Assembly: GCF_004331455.1 (NCBI RefSeq)
Contig: NZ_SJJR01000006.1
Coordinates: 124,001-188,000 of the forward strand
Direction of reading: 5' to 3'
DNA length: 64,000 bases
Origin: Micromonospora zingiberis
Lineage (GTDB): Bacteria; Actinomycetota; Actinomycetes; Mycobacteriales; Micromonosporaceae
Shown here: positions 35,685 to 44,774 of the stretch, one piece after another
How positions within the stretch are numbered: the first letter of the stretch is position 1
Layout: each line of letters begins with the position of its first letter
Program-made: the position numbers and the translations under genes
The notes under the pieces: model-generated
What the model was told of the DNA's origin: nothing
Databases searched by the model: none
Seen by the model: the letters and a program-made list of their open reading frames with translations, nothing else

Positions 35685-36133
35685 TGGCGGGCGAGGGCTG
35701 GACGTCCCGGCTCCTCACCGGCTGGGCGGAGGACATGCAGGCCGCCGGTATCGGCGTGTGGCGACCGGACGGCGGGGTCTACCAGGCCCATGAGACCGGC
35801 ATCGTCATCCGCGCCGTGCCGGACCGGCCGGATCGGCTGATCACCCTCGCGGCGTACCCGCTCGGCACCGCACTGGCCGGCCTCGCCGACCACCAGCTCG
35901 CCGTGCAGATCCGCGTACGCGCCGGCCAAGACCCCCGCGACTGTGACGACCTCGCCGACGCGGTCCACGACCGGTACGACGGCGCTGCGGGCGTGACCTG
36001 GGGCGGGATCGCCGTGGTGCAGGTGTGGCGGCAGTCGTACACGAGCCTCGGCGACGACACCAACGGCCGCTGGAGCCGAAGCGAGAACTACTACCTGGAC
36101 ACCATGCGCCCCACGGCGCGGAACAGCGACTGA
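35684..36133 (+). CDS. Tail terminator protein
   Basis: A 149-residue protein in the place of the tail terminator, just before the major tail protein. Segments AVQIRVRAGQDPRDCDDLAD and AVHDRYDG followed by WRQSYTSLGDD match the phage tail terminator/minor capsid family of actinophages. It would cap the tail tube and join it to the head. Confidence 0.75.
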   Translation: MAGEGWTSRLLTGWAEDMQAAGIGVWRPDGGVYQAHETGIVIRAVPDRPDRLITLAAYPLGTALAGLADHQLAVQIRVRAGQDPRDCDDLADAVHDRYDGAAGVTWGGIAVVQVWRQSYTSLGDDTNGRWSRSENYYLDTMRPTARNSD

Positions 36134-36143
36134 GGAGTACGCC

Positions 36144-36899
36144 GTGACCCAGCCAACCGACCGCGCGACCCTGCTGGCCCGGCGACTCCGGGTCGACATC
36201 GACCTCGGCACCTATCCCGTCGTGAATTTCCAGGAGCTGCTGGGTAAGCGGGAACTCAACCCGATCTCAGAGACGCGCGCCCAGGACGACGAGAACTACG
36301 ACGACGACGGCGCGGGCAGGGAAGCGACCACCGGATACAACTGGCGCCTCGAACTCAAGCTCTCGCACTCCACCAACCTCGACGGCAGTTCGCTCAACCC
36401 GGTGCACGCCTTCCTCCGGGCTAAGCACCTCGCCGCACAGACGCAGAACGTCGCTGCCGGCGAGTTCCCGGTCCGCTGGTACGACAAGAACGGCATCAGC
36501 TCCGGCGAGGAGTTCACGGGACGCTGCTACGTCAAGCAGTGGTCTCGCGACAGCAACGCCAGCGCGGACCTGGAGGTCGTCACCGTCGTCCTCCAGGGCC
36601 AGGGCCGGCGTATCCCGATCACCAACCCCAACGCCGACCTCACGCCGGCCATCACCGGGCTGATGCCGGCCACCGGCGATGACGGCGGTGGAGATCTGGT
36701 CAGCATCTTCGGCAACCACTTCACCAACGCCACGGACGTGGACTTCGGGGCCAACGCAGCCGACTTCGTGGTGGTCAACGACTCCCACATCGTGGCCATC
36801 ACGCCGGCCGGCACCGCGGGCACCGTGCGGGTAACCGTGGAGACGCCGGAGGGCGTCAGCCCGAACGTGCCCGCCGACGACTTCGTGTACACCGCCTGA
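36144..36899 (+). CDS. Major tail protein with C-terminal IPT/TIG domain
   Basis: A 251-residue tail tube protein. Residues about 10-165 are the tube domain (NYDDDGAGREATTGYNWRLE, then GRCYVKQWSRD). Residues about 168-250 form an immunoglobulin-like IPT/TIG domain (PAITGLMPATGDDGGGDLVS, then PAGTAGTVRVTVETPEG). Such Ig-like additions decorate the tail surface of many siphoviruses and may bind cell-wall sugars weakly. GTG start with a GAGGAGTA ribosome site at 36131-36138. Confidence 0.85.
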   Translation: MTQPTDRATLLARRLRVDIDLGTYPVVNFQELLGKRELNPISETRAQDDENYDDDGAGREATTGYNWRLELKLSHSTNLDGSSLNPVHAFLRAKHLAAQTQNVAAGEFPVRWYDKNGISSGEEFTGRCYVKQWSRDSNASADLEVVTVVLQGQGRRIPITNPNADLTPAITGLMPATGDDGGGDLVSIFGNHFTNATDVDFGANAADFVVVNDSHIVAITPAGTAGTVRVTVETPEGVSPNVPADDFVYTA

Positions 36900-37486
36900 T
36901 GGCTGCTCGGCTCACCAAGCTCAGCGAGCACTTCAGCCCCGGCCTCATCCTGGCCGACGTGCCCGGCCGGGATGGGGTCGAGCGGGAGTACACCGTGCCC
37001 CTCGCATCTGCCGAGCTGGGCCTCTGGTGCCAGACCATCGCCAACGCCACGATGCAGATCCACCGGGCATCCACGCCGGAGGACATCCAGCAGGCCGTCA
37101 CGCTGATCGAGGATCTGCCCGAGATGGACGACCGAACCTCGCTGGAGCGGCGGGTGCTCGGCGATGCCTACACGCAGATGATGACCGACGGGGTGTCGCA
37201 CCAGCACATCGCCTACTGCGCGGCCACCGCATACGCCTGGATCCTCGGCGGGGACGAGGCCGCCGAACGTTACTGGACGTCGGGGGGTGTCCCGGGGGAA
37301 GCGGTCGGCCCGGCGATGAACCGGGCCGACCGCAGGGCCAACCAGAGGGCCGGATCCTCCCCGACCACGAGTACGGGCGGGGCGACTACGACCCCGCGTC
37401 CGGCCTCTGGTCGTACTACGAACTCCCGGAGGGGCGGACGGGGTCGGGGACGTCGTGGGGGGAGATCCTCGACCACTGGGACCTGA
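36899..37486 (+). CDS. Tail assembly chaperone (G-type product)
   Basis: A 195-residue protein between the major tail and tape measure genes, the place of the tail assembly chaperone. Residues 1-145 look genuine (AELGLWCQTIANATMQIHRA; MNRADRRANQRAG). After that the sequence becomes a Thr/Arg/Gly-rich low-complexity tail, because a -1 frame takes over coding potential. ATG overlaps the major tail stop. Confidence 0.75.
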   Translation: MAARLTKLSEHFSPGLILADVPGRDGVEREYTVPLASAELGLWCQTIANATMQIHRASTPEDIQQAVTLIEDLPEMDDRTSLERRVLGDAYTQMMTDGVSHQHIAYCAATAYAWILGGDEAAERYWTSGGVPGEAVGPAMNRADRRANQRAGSSPTTSTGGATTTPRPASGRTTNSRRGGRGRGRRGGRSSTTGT

Positions 37487-37659
37487 TCGAGGCCGATCTG
37501 CACAGCGAGTACGGCGTCGACCTCGACGAGCCGGGCATCCTCCAGCAGCGGACCTGGCGGTGGCTGTCGACCCGCATCGCCGGCCTGCTCTCTGCGGACA
37601 CCCGGCTGGCGCGGGCGCTGTCGCCGGAGCCTGAGGTGCCGGAGGGCTGGCGGCGCTAG
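36899..37659 (+). CDS. Tail assembly chaperone frameshift product (G-T type)
   Basis: The -1 frame from about 37282 to the TAG at 37659 encodes a plausible second half (EYGRGDYDPASGLWSYYELP, then LQQRTWRWLSTRIAGLLS), which has no start of its own but continues the upstream protein if ribosomes slip back one base. Conserved G/GT frameshifting at this place is a rule for long-tailed phages. The fused protein would be about 253 residues and hold the tape measure during tail assembly. The exact slip position is uncertain. Confidence 0.7.
37282..37300 (+). promoter_or_regulatory. Candidate -1 ribosomal frameshift sites
   Basis: Two heptamers are in the correct phase. G GGG GGT (37282-37288) lets both P- and A-site glycine tRNAs re-pair after slipping. 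G GGG GAA (37294-37300) allows P-site re-pairing only. Both lie where the zero frame loses coding character soon after and the -1 frame is open. Confidence 0.5.
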
Positions 37660-37988
37660 TCGCCCAGCTTCAGGTCGACCAGCGTCCACTTGTCGTCGCC
37701 GTCGGACCGGACCACGCAGGTGTACTCGGACCGGAGTGCCACACCGAGGGCGTTTTCGCTGTCGACCGCCCCGCTGACCGTGTACTCGGCCCCGTTCTTC
37801 GCGGTCTGGGTGCCGCTGTACTCGGCAGTCTTCGGTGCCTTCAGTCGGCGCTCGATGAACTCCTCGCACATCACTTCGGCGCTGGTCGACTGGTCGTCGG
37901 CGACCGGGTCAACCGGGTCGGCCGAGCAGCCGGCCAGCGCCGCCGCTGTGACGAGTGTTGCCGCGACTCCGGCGGTTGTCCTGCGCAT
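37656..37988 (-). CDS. Lipoprotein encoded on the opposite strand within the tail operon
   Basis: A 110-residue protein with an N-terminal signal peptide and lipobox (TLVTAAALAGC, cleavage before the Cys at residue 20), so it should be anchored outside the cell membrane. The mature part contains CEEFIERRLKAPKTAEYSG and YTVSGAVDSENALGVALRS, a beta-rich domain seen in phage and actinobacterial secreted proteins of unknown role. The ribosome site is AAAGGA about 10 bp before the ATG. It sits between chaperone and tape measure, overlapping the chaperone stop by 4 bp, the layout of a moron expressed from the prophage. Superinfection exclusion is a reasonable guess. Confidence 0.8.
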   Translation of the reverse strand: MRRTTAGVAATLVTAAALAGCSADPVDPVADDQSTSAEVMCEEFIERRLKAPKTAEYSGTQTAKNGAEYTVSGAVDSENALGVALRSEYTCVVRSDGDDKWTLVDLKLGD

Positions 37989-38082
37989 TCCCCCACGTCC
38001 TTTCACGTTCGGTCGGTGACCCGGGCACGGTACTGGCCACCCGCAACCCGGACCGTCACTGATCCGACACAGGCAGGTGATC

Positions 38083-40113
38083 ATGTCTCTGAAGCTCGGC
38101 ACCCTGGTCGCCTACTTGCGCGCTGACGACACCCACCTCGCCCGCGGTCTCGCAGCGATGGACGGGAAGATGCGCCAGGCCGGGCAGAAGGCGCGGCAGT
38201 ACGCGCCAATCGTCGGTGCCGCCCTCGCCGCCGGTATCGGAGCCGGGTTCGTTAAGGGCCTGGACCTGGAGGAGGCGCAGGCCAAGCTCACCAACCAGGT
38301 CGGTGACCCGGCGCTGGCGGAGAAGCTGGGCAAGGTCGCCGGGCAGGTCTACACCCGCGGCTTCGGCGAGAGCGCCGCCGAGAACATGGACGCCGTCCAG
38401 GCCGTGGTGAGCGGCAAACTCGCCTCCATCAACGACGCGGGCGCCGTCGAGCGGATGACCGTCCAGGTCCAGGCGTACGCCAAGACGTGGGGCACCGACG
38501 TGGCCCAGGCCGCGAAGTATGCGAGCACCGTCCTCGGTTCGGGGTTGGTGAAGGACGCCGAAGAGGCGATGGACCTCATCACTGTCGCGTCCAGCAAGGT
38601 GCCCCGCGAGCTGCGCGAGGACGTGCTCGACGCCGCCGACGAGTACAGCCAGTTCTTCCGCACCCTCGGATTCTCCGGCGAGCAGGCGTTTTCGCTGCTC
38701 GTGAAGGGCGCAGAGAAGGGCATGTACGGAATCGACAAGGCCGGTGACGCGATCAAGGAATTTACGATCCGCGCAACCGACATGAGCAACACCTCCGTCA
38801 ATGTGTACGAGGCCCTTGGGCTCGACGCGGAGACGATGTCGAACCGGATCCTGAAGGGCGGCACCACCGCCAAGAAGGCGTTCGACCAAATCGTTGACGG
38901 GCTGCTCTCCATCGAGGACCCGACGGAGCGAGCCAACCACGCGATCGGCCTGTTCGGTACGCCGCTGGAAGATCTGAACGTCGCGGATATCCCGGAGTTC
39001 CTGCGGTCCCTGAAGGGTGCCGAGGGCGGGCTCGGCGACGTCTCCGGCGCCGCCCAGCGCGCGGGCGAGACCCTGGAGCAGACCAACAAGCAGAAGCTGG
39101 AGGCGTTCAAGCGCCAGGTGCAGTCCGCCTTGATCGACAAGGTGGGTCAGGCTGTCCCCTACCTGGAGAAGGTGGGTAAGTGGGCCCTCGACAACGCCGG
39201 CACGCTGCTCACCATCGGCGCGGTCATCGGTGGGCTGGCGGTGAGCATCTACGCCGTCCGAGGCGCCATCGCGGCCTGGAACGCCATTACCGTCATCTGG
39301 GCGGCTCTTACGAAGGGTGCGATCGCGCTCCAGGTTGCCTGGAATATCGCCATGATGGCTAGCCCCATCGGGCTCGTCGTCCTGGCGATCATCGCCCTTG
39401 TCGCCGGCATCGTCCTGCTGTGGAAAAACAGTGAAGACTTCCGTGTTTTTTGGACGTCGGTGTGGAACGGAATTGTCGACTGGGTGATGTGGGCCGCCGA
39501 CAAGATCGTGGCCGGATTCTGGTGGCTGGTCGACGCGCTTGTCTCGGGGGCGAAGAACTGGTGGGCGCTGTTTTCCAACGTCTGGCGCAAGGTCGGCGAC
39601 TTGGGCGCGGCCGTCTGGGGCTGGATCTCCGACCGCGGCGAAAAGTTCATGGGTTGGCTGCGTGGCCTACCGCGCAAGATCGGTAACGCGGCCAAGGGCG
39701 CCTTTGACGGCTGGAAGTGGGCGTTTCGCTCCGCCATCAACTGGATCATCGGCCGGTGGAACAACCTGAGCTTCCGCATCCCGGGGATCTCGGTCCCAGG
39801 CATCGGCCAGATCTGGGGCGGGGCCACCATCGACACTCCGAACCTGCCCATGCTGGCCAACGGTGGCCGGATCATCCGTGACGGCCTCGCCGTGGTCGGT
39901 GAGCGCGGCCCCGAGCTGCACCACTTCAAGGCTGGCGCCGCCGTGCAGCCCCTCGGCCCCGGCGGTCGGCTCGGTGCGGCGGCGATGGAGCTGCTGCGGA
40001 TCGTGCTCACCGGTGAGTTCCGGATCCGGGGGAAGGATTTGGTGCTGGTGCTCCGCGAGACGATCGCGGACCTTGGTGGCGACGTGCAGAAAACGGTGGG
40101 GACGAACCGGTGA
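38083..40113 (+). CDS. Tail tape measure protein
   Basis: A 676-residue tape measure protein, short for the family. I chose ATG 38083 (SLKLGTLVAYLRADDTHLAR), preceded by AGGCAGG; a GTG at 38077 would add two residues. A helical N-terminal phage-tail domain (about 50-330) contains VNVYEALGLDAETMSNRILK. Then come hydrophobic segments (TLLTIGAVIGGLAVSIYAV; GLVVLAIIALVAGIVLL) and a Trp-rich region. It sets tail length and is probably ejected into the host membrane at infection. It overlaps the next gene by 4 bp. Confidence 0.92.
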   Translation: MSLKLGTLVAYLRADDTHLARGLAAMDGKMRQAGQKARQYAPIVGAALAAGIGAGFVKGLDLEEAQAKLTNQVGDPALAEKLGKVAGQVYTRGFGESAAENMDAVQAVVSGKLASINDAGAVERMTVQVQAYAKTWGTDVAQAAKYASTVLGSGLVKDAEEAMDLITVASSKVPRELREDVLDAADEYSQFFRTLGFSGEQAFSLLVKGAEKGMYGIDKAGDAIKEFTIRATDMSNTSVNVYEALGLDAETMSNRILKGGTTAKKAFDQIVDGLLSIEDPTERANHAIGLFGTPLEDLNVADIPEFLRSLKGAEGGLGDVSGAAQRAGETLEQTNKQKLEAFKRQVQSALIDKVGQAVPYLEKVGKWALDNAGTLLTIGAVIGGLAVSIYAVRGAIAAWNAITVIWAALTKGAIALQVAWNIAMMASPIGLVVLAIIALVAGIVLLWKNSEDFRVFWTSVWNGIVDWVMWAADKIVAGFWWLVDALVSGAKNWWALFSNVWRKVGDLGAAVWGWISDRGEKFMGWLRGLPRKIGNAAKGAFDGWKWAFRSAINWIIGRWNNLSFRIPGISVPGIGQIWGGATIDTPNLPMLANGGRIIRDGLAVVGERGPELHHFKAGAAVQPLGPGGRLGAAAMELLRIVLTGEFRIRGKDLVLVLRETIADLGGDVQKTVGTNR

Positions 40114-42926
40114 GCGGCTACGTCGACGGCGACAGCCTGCTGGTCCGGATCCGGGTCGCATGGGGTGCCGACGTGTACGCCGACCCGGACACCTGGGAGT
40201 GGACGGACATCACCGAGTGGTGGCACGTGCCCACCGAGGTGACGATCGGCTGGGGGCGCAGTTCCGGCGCCGAGGAGGCCGAAACCTCGACGCTCAGCCT
40301 GGGCCTGAAGAACTCCGACGGGCGATTCACGAGCGGGTATGCGATGAGCCCGTACTGGCCGCACGTGCAACCGTGGACCCCCATTGAGTTCGACGTCGAC
40401 CTCAGCGACGGGGAAGGCTGGCGCAACCGCTACTCCGGTTACGTCAACTCGTGGCCGGTCGCCTGGCCGGGCGGGTCCAGCCGGTACTCCGTTGTCACCA
40501 TCGCCGCTGTCGGCGAGCTGGGTAAGGCCGGCCGTGGCACCCCTCCGGCCGTCTCACCGATGCGCCGTACCCTCACGCACCTCGCCGCCGCGTACTGGCC
40601 GATGGAAGACGGCGACGGGGCGACCATCGCAGGCTCGGCGCTGGCCGGTCACCAGCCGCTCACGATCAAGGGCGGGGCGCTCGCGTTCGCCGATGTCGGA
40701 TCCGCGCTTACCGCACAGACCTGGCGGTACGGCACCGACCGCATCGCGGACCTGTCCGGGGGCGCCCGTCTGTACGCATCGGTTCCACCTGATGTCACGT
40801 TGGCCACCGGCACGGCTCAGGGCTGGTCCGCCATGATCGGCGCGGAGCTGGGAAACAACATGGCCGCGTACTCCGGTGCAGTCGTCCTGCTGGAGGTGGA
40901 CACTCCGGGCGGGACGTACGCCCGGTGGAGGCTCCAGGCGAACCCGCACCTTGTCGGCCCCGACTTCGGCATGAAGATCTACGGCATCACCGCGGACGGC
41001 ACGGCGACGGAGATGACCTCGGACAGCATCGCGGGGAACTTCCTGACCTTCAACATCTCCGTCTGGCAAGACGGCGCCAACATCCGGATCGGCTACCAGT
41101 GGCGCGGCCCGACGGCGCAGTGGGTCACCACGGTCACGGCGCCTGGCACGGTGGCCGGCGTGACCGGGGTCGGCACCAACACCCTGGGGGCGACCAGCAG
41201 CGAGATATTGCCCATGGGGCACCTCGCCCTGTTTGCCGGCCAGCCCTACACGCTGCGGGATACACGGCAGGACGGCTTCCCCGAGTGGCCGGGCGGCCAC
41301 CGGGGGGCCCGCGACTCGTACTACTACGAGACCGCCCACGAACGGCTGGCGCGGCTGCTTGCCGAGGATGGGGTCAGGATCAGCCTGCCGGCGTTGCCGG
41401 CAGGTCAGGCCACTCCACGAATGGGGTGGCAGCCCATCGGGCAGTCCCTGCCGCTCTGGCGGGAGTGTGAGGCGGCGGATGGTGGACTCATCTACGAGTC
41501 GGGCTTTGCTGTGGCGTATGTGCCGAGGGTGCTGCGGTACAACCCGGACGTCGCGCTGACCTTGGACGGGGCTATCGGTCAGATCGGTGATGACCTGAAC
41601 TTGAAGGCCGACGCCCAGCGGCTACGTAACGTGGTCACGGTCAGCCGTGAAGGCGGCGCGTCGGCGGTCGCCGCCGATCTGGACCTGGTGCGTACGCAGG
41701 GTCGGATCCCCACGTCCCCGACCCTGAACCTTGCCAGCGACGACGCACTGCCCAGCCGGGCGAGCTGGTTGCTGCGTCTATCGACGGCACGGGAACCTCG
41801 ATGCGACACCCTCTCTGTCAACCTGAGCAGCCATCGCGGCCTGGCGGCGGCGTGGTGTGACGTACGTCCGGGGGCTCGGGTGCAGGTGCTCAACCCTCCT
41901 CCGCAGGCTGGCGGTTTGGACGATCAGCTTGTTGTGGGTGCCGTCGAAACGCTCCAGGGCCGCCGGAGCTGGAACGTCGTGCTCAACGTCGAACCGGCCA
42001 GCCCGTGGCTGGTCGGCGCCGCTGATGGCGTCCACCGCGTGGACACCGACGGATCCCGCATCGCCGCCTCGGCGCCGCCGTGGGCTACGGAGCTGCTGGT
42101 GGCCGCGTCGGCTGGTGCTGGTCTGCCGTGGACGTCGGATCCTGCCGCGCTGCCGCTGCCGCTGCTGGCACGCGGTGAGCCAGTGCTGGCGACCGCCGTG
42201 GCCCCGTTCGGCACGGACGCTTTCGTGCGGTCGTCGGCGTCGACCTGGACGACGGGCCCGGTGGGTGCGTGGACCCACGGAGGTGGCGCCGCCACCGACT
42301 ACCAGGTGTCGGCGGGTGACGCCACGGTGCGAATCGACGCGGTCGGGTCGTCTCGGCGGTGCCTGCTGCCGCACGTGTGGACGGACATGGACGCCGAGAT
42401 CACCGTGGTGGTGCCTGTCCAGGCTGTGGGCGAGAGCATCAGCGCCGGGTGGATGCTGCGCCACCAGGACGCCAGCAACTACCTGCAAGTCGAGCTGGAG
42501 TTCATCAGCCTGGCCGAGCACGCGGATTCCCGCATCGAGGTGCGGGCGGTCGAGCGGCTCGCCGGTGTCGGCCAGGTGTACCGGCAGGTGGTGATGGCGG
42601 TCGGCTGGACGCCGGGCACACCGATCCGGGTGCGCGGCCAGGTGGCCGGCAACCGGCTACGCGGGATGGCCTGGCCAGCCGCCGGCCCACGCCCCAGGGG
42701 CTGGATGTACGACGAGCCGGTGACGACGCTGCTCGGCCCTGGCCGGTTGGGTCTGCGCAGCCAGCTCGACACCGGCAACACGAACACGCTGCCGGTGACC
42801 GTCACCTACCGGGACCTGGTGGTGCACCAGCCGCAACGCCTGACCGTGACCCGGACTCTGCCGATCCTGGCCCAGCCTGCTGGTGCCCCTGTCCGTCTGC
42901 TGCGGCCCGCCCGGGTCGCCCTGTGA
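40110..42926 (+). CDS. Minor tail protein (distal tail / baseplate hub)
   Basis: A 938-residue protein directly after the tape measure. The N-terminal 150 residues resemble the distal tail or baseplate domain of actinophage minor tail proteins (TEVTIGWGRSSGAEEAETST, LSLGLKNSDGRFTSGYA). The middle carries a lectin-like beta-sandwich (about 170-370, starting LAAAYWPMEDGDGATIAGSA). The C-terminal 200 residues contain another jelly-roll-like domain (MLRHQDASNYLQVELEFISL). It probably joins tail tip structure and host recognition. GTG start. Confidence 0.8.
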   Translation: MSGYVDGDSLLVRIRVAWGADVYADPDTWEWTDITEWWHVPTEVTIGWGRSSGAEEAETSTLSLGLKNSDGRFTSGYAMSPYWPHVQPWTPIEFDVDLSDGEGWRNRYSGYVNSWPVAWPGGSSRYSVVTIAAVGELGKAGRGTPPAVSPMRRTLTHLAAAYWPMEDGDGATIAGSALAGHQPLTIKGGALAFADVGSALTAQTWRYGTDRIADLSGGARLYASVPPDVTLATGTAQGWSAMIGAELGNNMAAYSGAVVLLEVDTPGGTYARWRLQANPHLVGPDFGMKIYGITADGTATEMTSDSIAGNFLTFNISVWQDGANIRIGYQWRGPTAQWVTTVTAPGTVAGVTGVGTNTLGATSSEILPMGHLALFAGQPYTLRDTRQDGFPEWPGGHRGARDSYYYETAHERLARLLAEDGVRISLPALPAGQATPRMGWQPIGQSLPLWRECEAADGGLIYESGFAVAYVPRVLRYNPDVALTLDGAIGQIGDDLNLKADAQRLRNVVTVSREGGASAVAADLDLVRTQGRIPTSPTLNLASDDALPSRASWLLRLSTAREPRCDTLSVNLSSHRGLAAAWCDVRPGARVQVLNPPPQAGGLDDQLVVGAVETLQGRRSWNVVLNVEPASPWLVGAADGVHRVDTDGSRIAASAPPWATELLVAASAGAGLPWTSDPAALPLPLLARGEPVLATAVAPFGTDAFVRSSASTWTTGPVGAWTHGGGAATDYQVSAGDATVRIDAVGSSRRCLLPHVWTDMDAEITVVVPVQAVGESISAGWMLRHQDASNYLQVELEFISLAEHADSRIEVRAVERLAGVGQVYRQVVMAVGWTPGTPIRVRGQVAGNRLRGMAWPAAGPRPRGWMYDEPVTTLLGPGRLGLRSQLDTGNTNTLPVTVTYRDLVVHQPQRLTVTRTLPILAQPAGAPVRLLRPARVAL

Positions 42927-42935
42927 GGAGGCGTC

Positions 42936-43442
42936 ATGCCGTGGCCTGACTGGCTACCCGGGGACGTGATCACCGCCGGACGCATGCGCGCGTCGCAGTG
43001 GGAGTTCCTCCAGACCTCCGCCGATCAGTCGGTGGCGGCCAGCACGACGTTGGTGCCGGTGCCCGAGCTGGTGATCCCGGTGGCAGCGAACGCCATCTAC
43101 CTGATCAAGGCCAGGTTGTGTTACGGGGGTCCGCCGGCCGGCGACATCAAGGTCGCGTGGTCGATCCCGAGCGGCGCCAGCCTGCAACGCAACATCATCG
43201 CCGCGGCGTCGGGGATCAGCTCGGCCGACAGCGGCTCGGATGTGGTGATGAGGCGCCGTGGCGGCACCACCGAGCAGAGCGCGGGCGCGGTCGCGGCGGG
43301 GTTCCTCTCGTACTTCGAGGAGTGCCGCTTGACCACGGTGTCCAGCGGCAACTGTCAGGTGCAGTTCGCGCAGCAGACCTCCGACGCCACGGCGACGATC
43401 CTGCGCAGCCTGTCGTGGCTTGAGTGGCTACGGATCGGATAG
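42936..43442 (+). CDS. Minor tail / tail tip protein
   Basis: A 168-residue protein between the baseplate hub and endolysin genes. It is beta-rich, beginning PWPDWLPGDVITAGRMRASQ and containing LVIPVAANAIYLIKARLCYG, the style of actinophage tail-tip and fiber-knob proteins. Ribosome site GAGGAGG at 42925-42930. The receptor-binding idea is by position. Confidence 0.65.
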   Translation: MPWPDWLPGDVITAGRMRASQWEFLQTSADQSVAASTTLVPVPELVIPVAANAIYLIKARLCYGGPPAGDIKVAWSIPSGASLQRNIIAAASGISSADSGSDVVMRRRGGTTEQSAGAVAAGFLSYFEECRLTTVSSGNCQVQFAQQTSDATATILRSLSWLEWLRIG

Positions 43443-43449
43443 GAGCGCT

Positions 43450-44382
43450 ATGACGCGGGCACCGGAAAACCTGCTGGCCGTCCGCCGGCTGCTCCTCGAA
43501 CACCTCAACCGCGACCCGAACCGGGTACGAGACGAGGATCTCGAACCCAACGAGGTCGGCATCGTCGGCGATCCCAACCACCGGGGCGGCTACCACTGCG
43601 GCTCGGATCGGGTGGTGACCAACGACTACTCGGTGGTCGAGTCGCCCCGGGACCGCAACGGCCTGACCCTCGACGCCGCCGCCCTCGACGTCGGCATGTT
43701 CGAGTGGCGGGATCCGCTCGGCCGAATGCACAACCTCCAGACGTTCTCCGTCTGGTGTGTGGCGCAGTGCACCGCCAACGCCCCGGACACCAGAGACATT
43801 CGGGAAATCATCTACAGCCCCGACGGCCAGCGGGTGCTCCGCTGGGATCGGCTCGGCCGACGCAGTACCGGCGACCGGTCCCACCTGTGGCACACCCACT
43901 TCAGCTTCTTCCGCGACTCGATCAAGGCGAACCGCGACCAGACGCCGCTGTTCCGCCGCTACCTGACCAGCATCGGACTCATCACGGCCAGCACGGGAGG
44001 GGACGACATGTTCTGCCGCAAGGGCGACAAGGGGCCGGCCGTCGAGGCGTTGCAGCGGCTGCTGGCCGAGCTGGGCTACTCGCCGGGGAAGATCGACGGC
44101 GAGTACGGGCCGGCGACGGAGGCTGCGCTGTCGGCCGCCCGGAAGGCTGCCGGCAACAGCGTCACCGACGGCAGCGCGTACACACCGGCTGCCTGGCTCA
44201 CCCTGCAAACGCTGCTGGCCCGCAAGTACGCCGGGCAGCGCGGTCCGGCCGGTGAGCGTGGCCCGGCGGGTCCGCAGGGGTCGAAGGGCGACCCGGGCCA
44301 GCCGAACCCGATCGACTACCGGCAGTTGGCCCGGGCTGCCGTCGACCTGGCCGCCGAACAGCGCGCCGGCAACCAGGGGTGA
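43450..44382 (+). CDS. Endolysin: M15-like peptidase, peptidoglycan-binding domain and collagen-like tail
   Basis: A 310-residue protein. Residues about 1-175 form an M15-type zinc peptidase-like domain with candidate ligands H49 (GGYHCGSD), D80 (AALDVG) and H148/H150 (WHTHFSFF). Residues about 190-262 are a peptidoglycan-binding type 1 domain (KGDKGPAVEALQRLLAELGY, GEYGPATEAA). Residues about 268-292 are a Gly-x-y collagen-like stretch (GPAGERGPAGPQGSKGDPG). It should cut peptide stems in the cell wall for lysis. Collagen-like triplets are unusual in an endolysin; alternatively it could be a tail-associated wall hydrolase. Ribosome site AGGAG at 43441-43445. Confidence 0.8.
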   Translation: MTRAPENLLAVRRLLLEHLNRDPNRVRDEDLEPNEVGIVGDPNHRGGYHCGSDRVVTNDYSVVESPRDRNGLTLDAAALDVGMFEWRDPLGRMHNLQTFSVWCVAQCTANAPDTRDIREIIYSPDGQRVLRWDRLGRRSTGDRSHLWHTHFSFFRDSIKANRDQTPLFRRYLTSIGLITASTGGDDMFCRKGDKGPAVEALQRLLAELGYSPGKIDGEYGPATEAALSAARKAAGNSVTDGSAYTPAAWLTLQTLLARKYAGQRGPAGERGPAGPQGSKGDPGQPNPIDYRQLARAAVDLAAEQRAGNQG

Positions 44383-44765
44383 GCCGGGTGCCGTCGCAGC
44401 CGCGCCGATGGTCGAGGGTCGCCGGCTACACGATGATGTCCGGCGCAGGCCTCGGCGCCGCCGCGTACCCCACCCCCAGCGTCCAAGACGCCACAGGGAG
44501 GCTGGTCTACCTCTGGGCCGCTTTCCTCGCCATGGGTGGCGCACTGGCGGCGTTCGGCGCGGCGACGGACCGGTGGATCGGCGAGCACCTCGGGCTACCC
44601 CTGCTGTGGGCCGCGTTCGGGGTGTACGCCGTCGTGCTCGCATCGGCGCTCGCCCCCGCGTCGGTGGTGGCGAGCCTGGCGCTCGGCGGGTTCGCGCTGC
44701 TGCTGTTCGGCCGCTGGCGGGATGTTGGTGCGGTCCGGGTGGAGGCGACCCGTCAGGCCGAGTAA
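44379..44765 (+). CDS. Phage membrane protein of the lysis cassette
   Basis: A 128-residue protein on GTG 44379 (4-bp overlap with the endolysin gene). Four hydrophobic segments can be seen, including LVYLWAAFLAMGGALAAFGA and VVASLALGGFALLLFG. Membrane proteins next to endolysins often modulate holin function or lysis timing. No precise family recognised. Confidence 0.65.
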   Translation: MSRVPSQPRRWSRVAGYTMMSGAGLGAAAYPTPSVQDATGRLVYLWAAFLAMGGALAAFGAATDRWIGEHLGLPLLWAAFGVYAVVLASALAPASVVASLALGGFALLLFGRWRDVGAVRVEATRQAE

Positions 44766-44774
44766 GGGGGGCTC

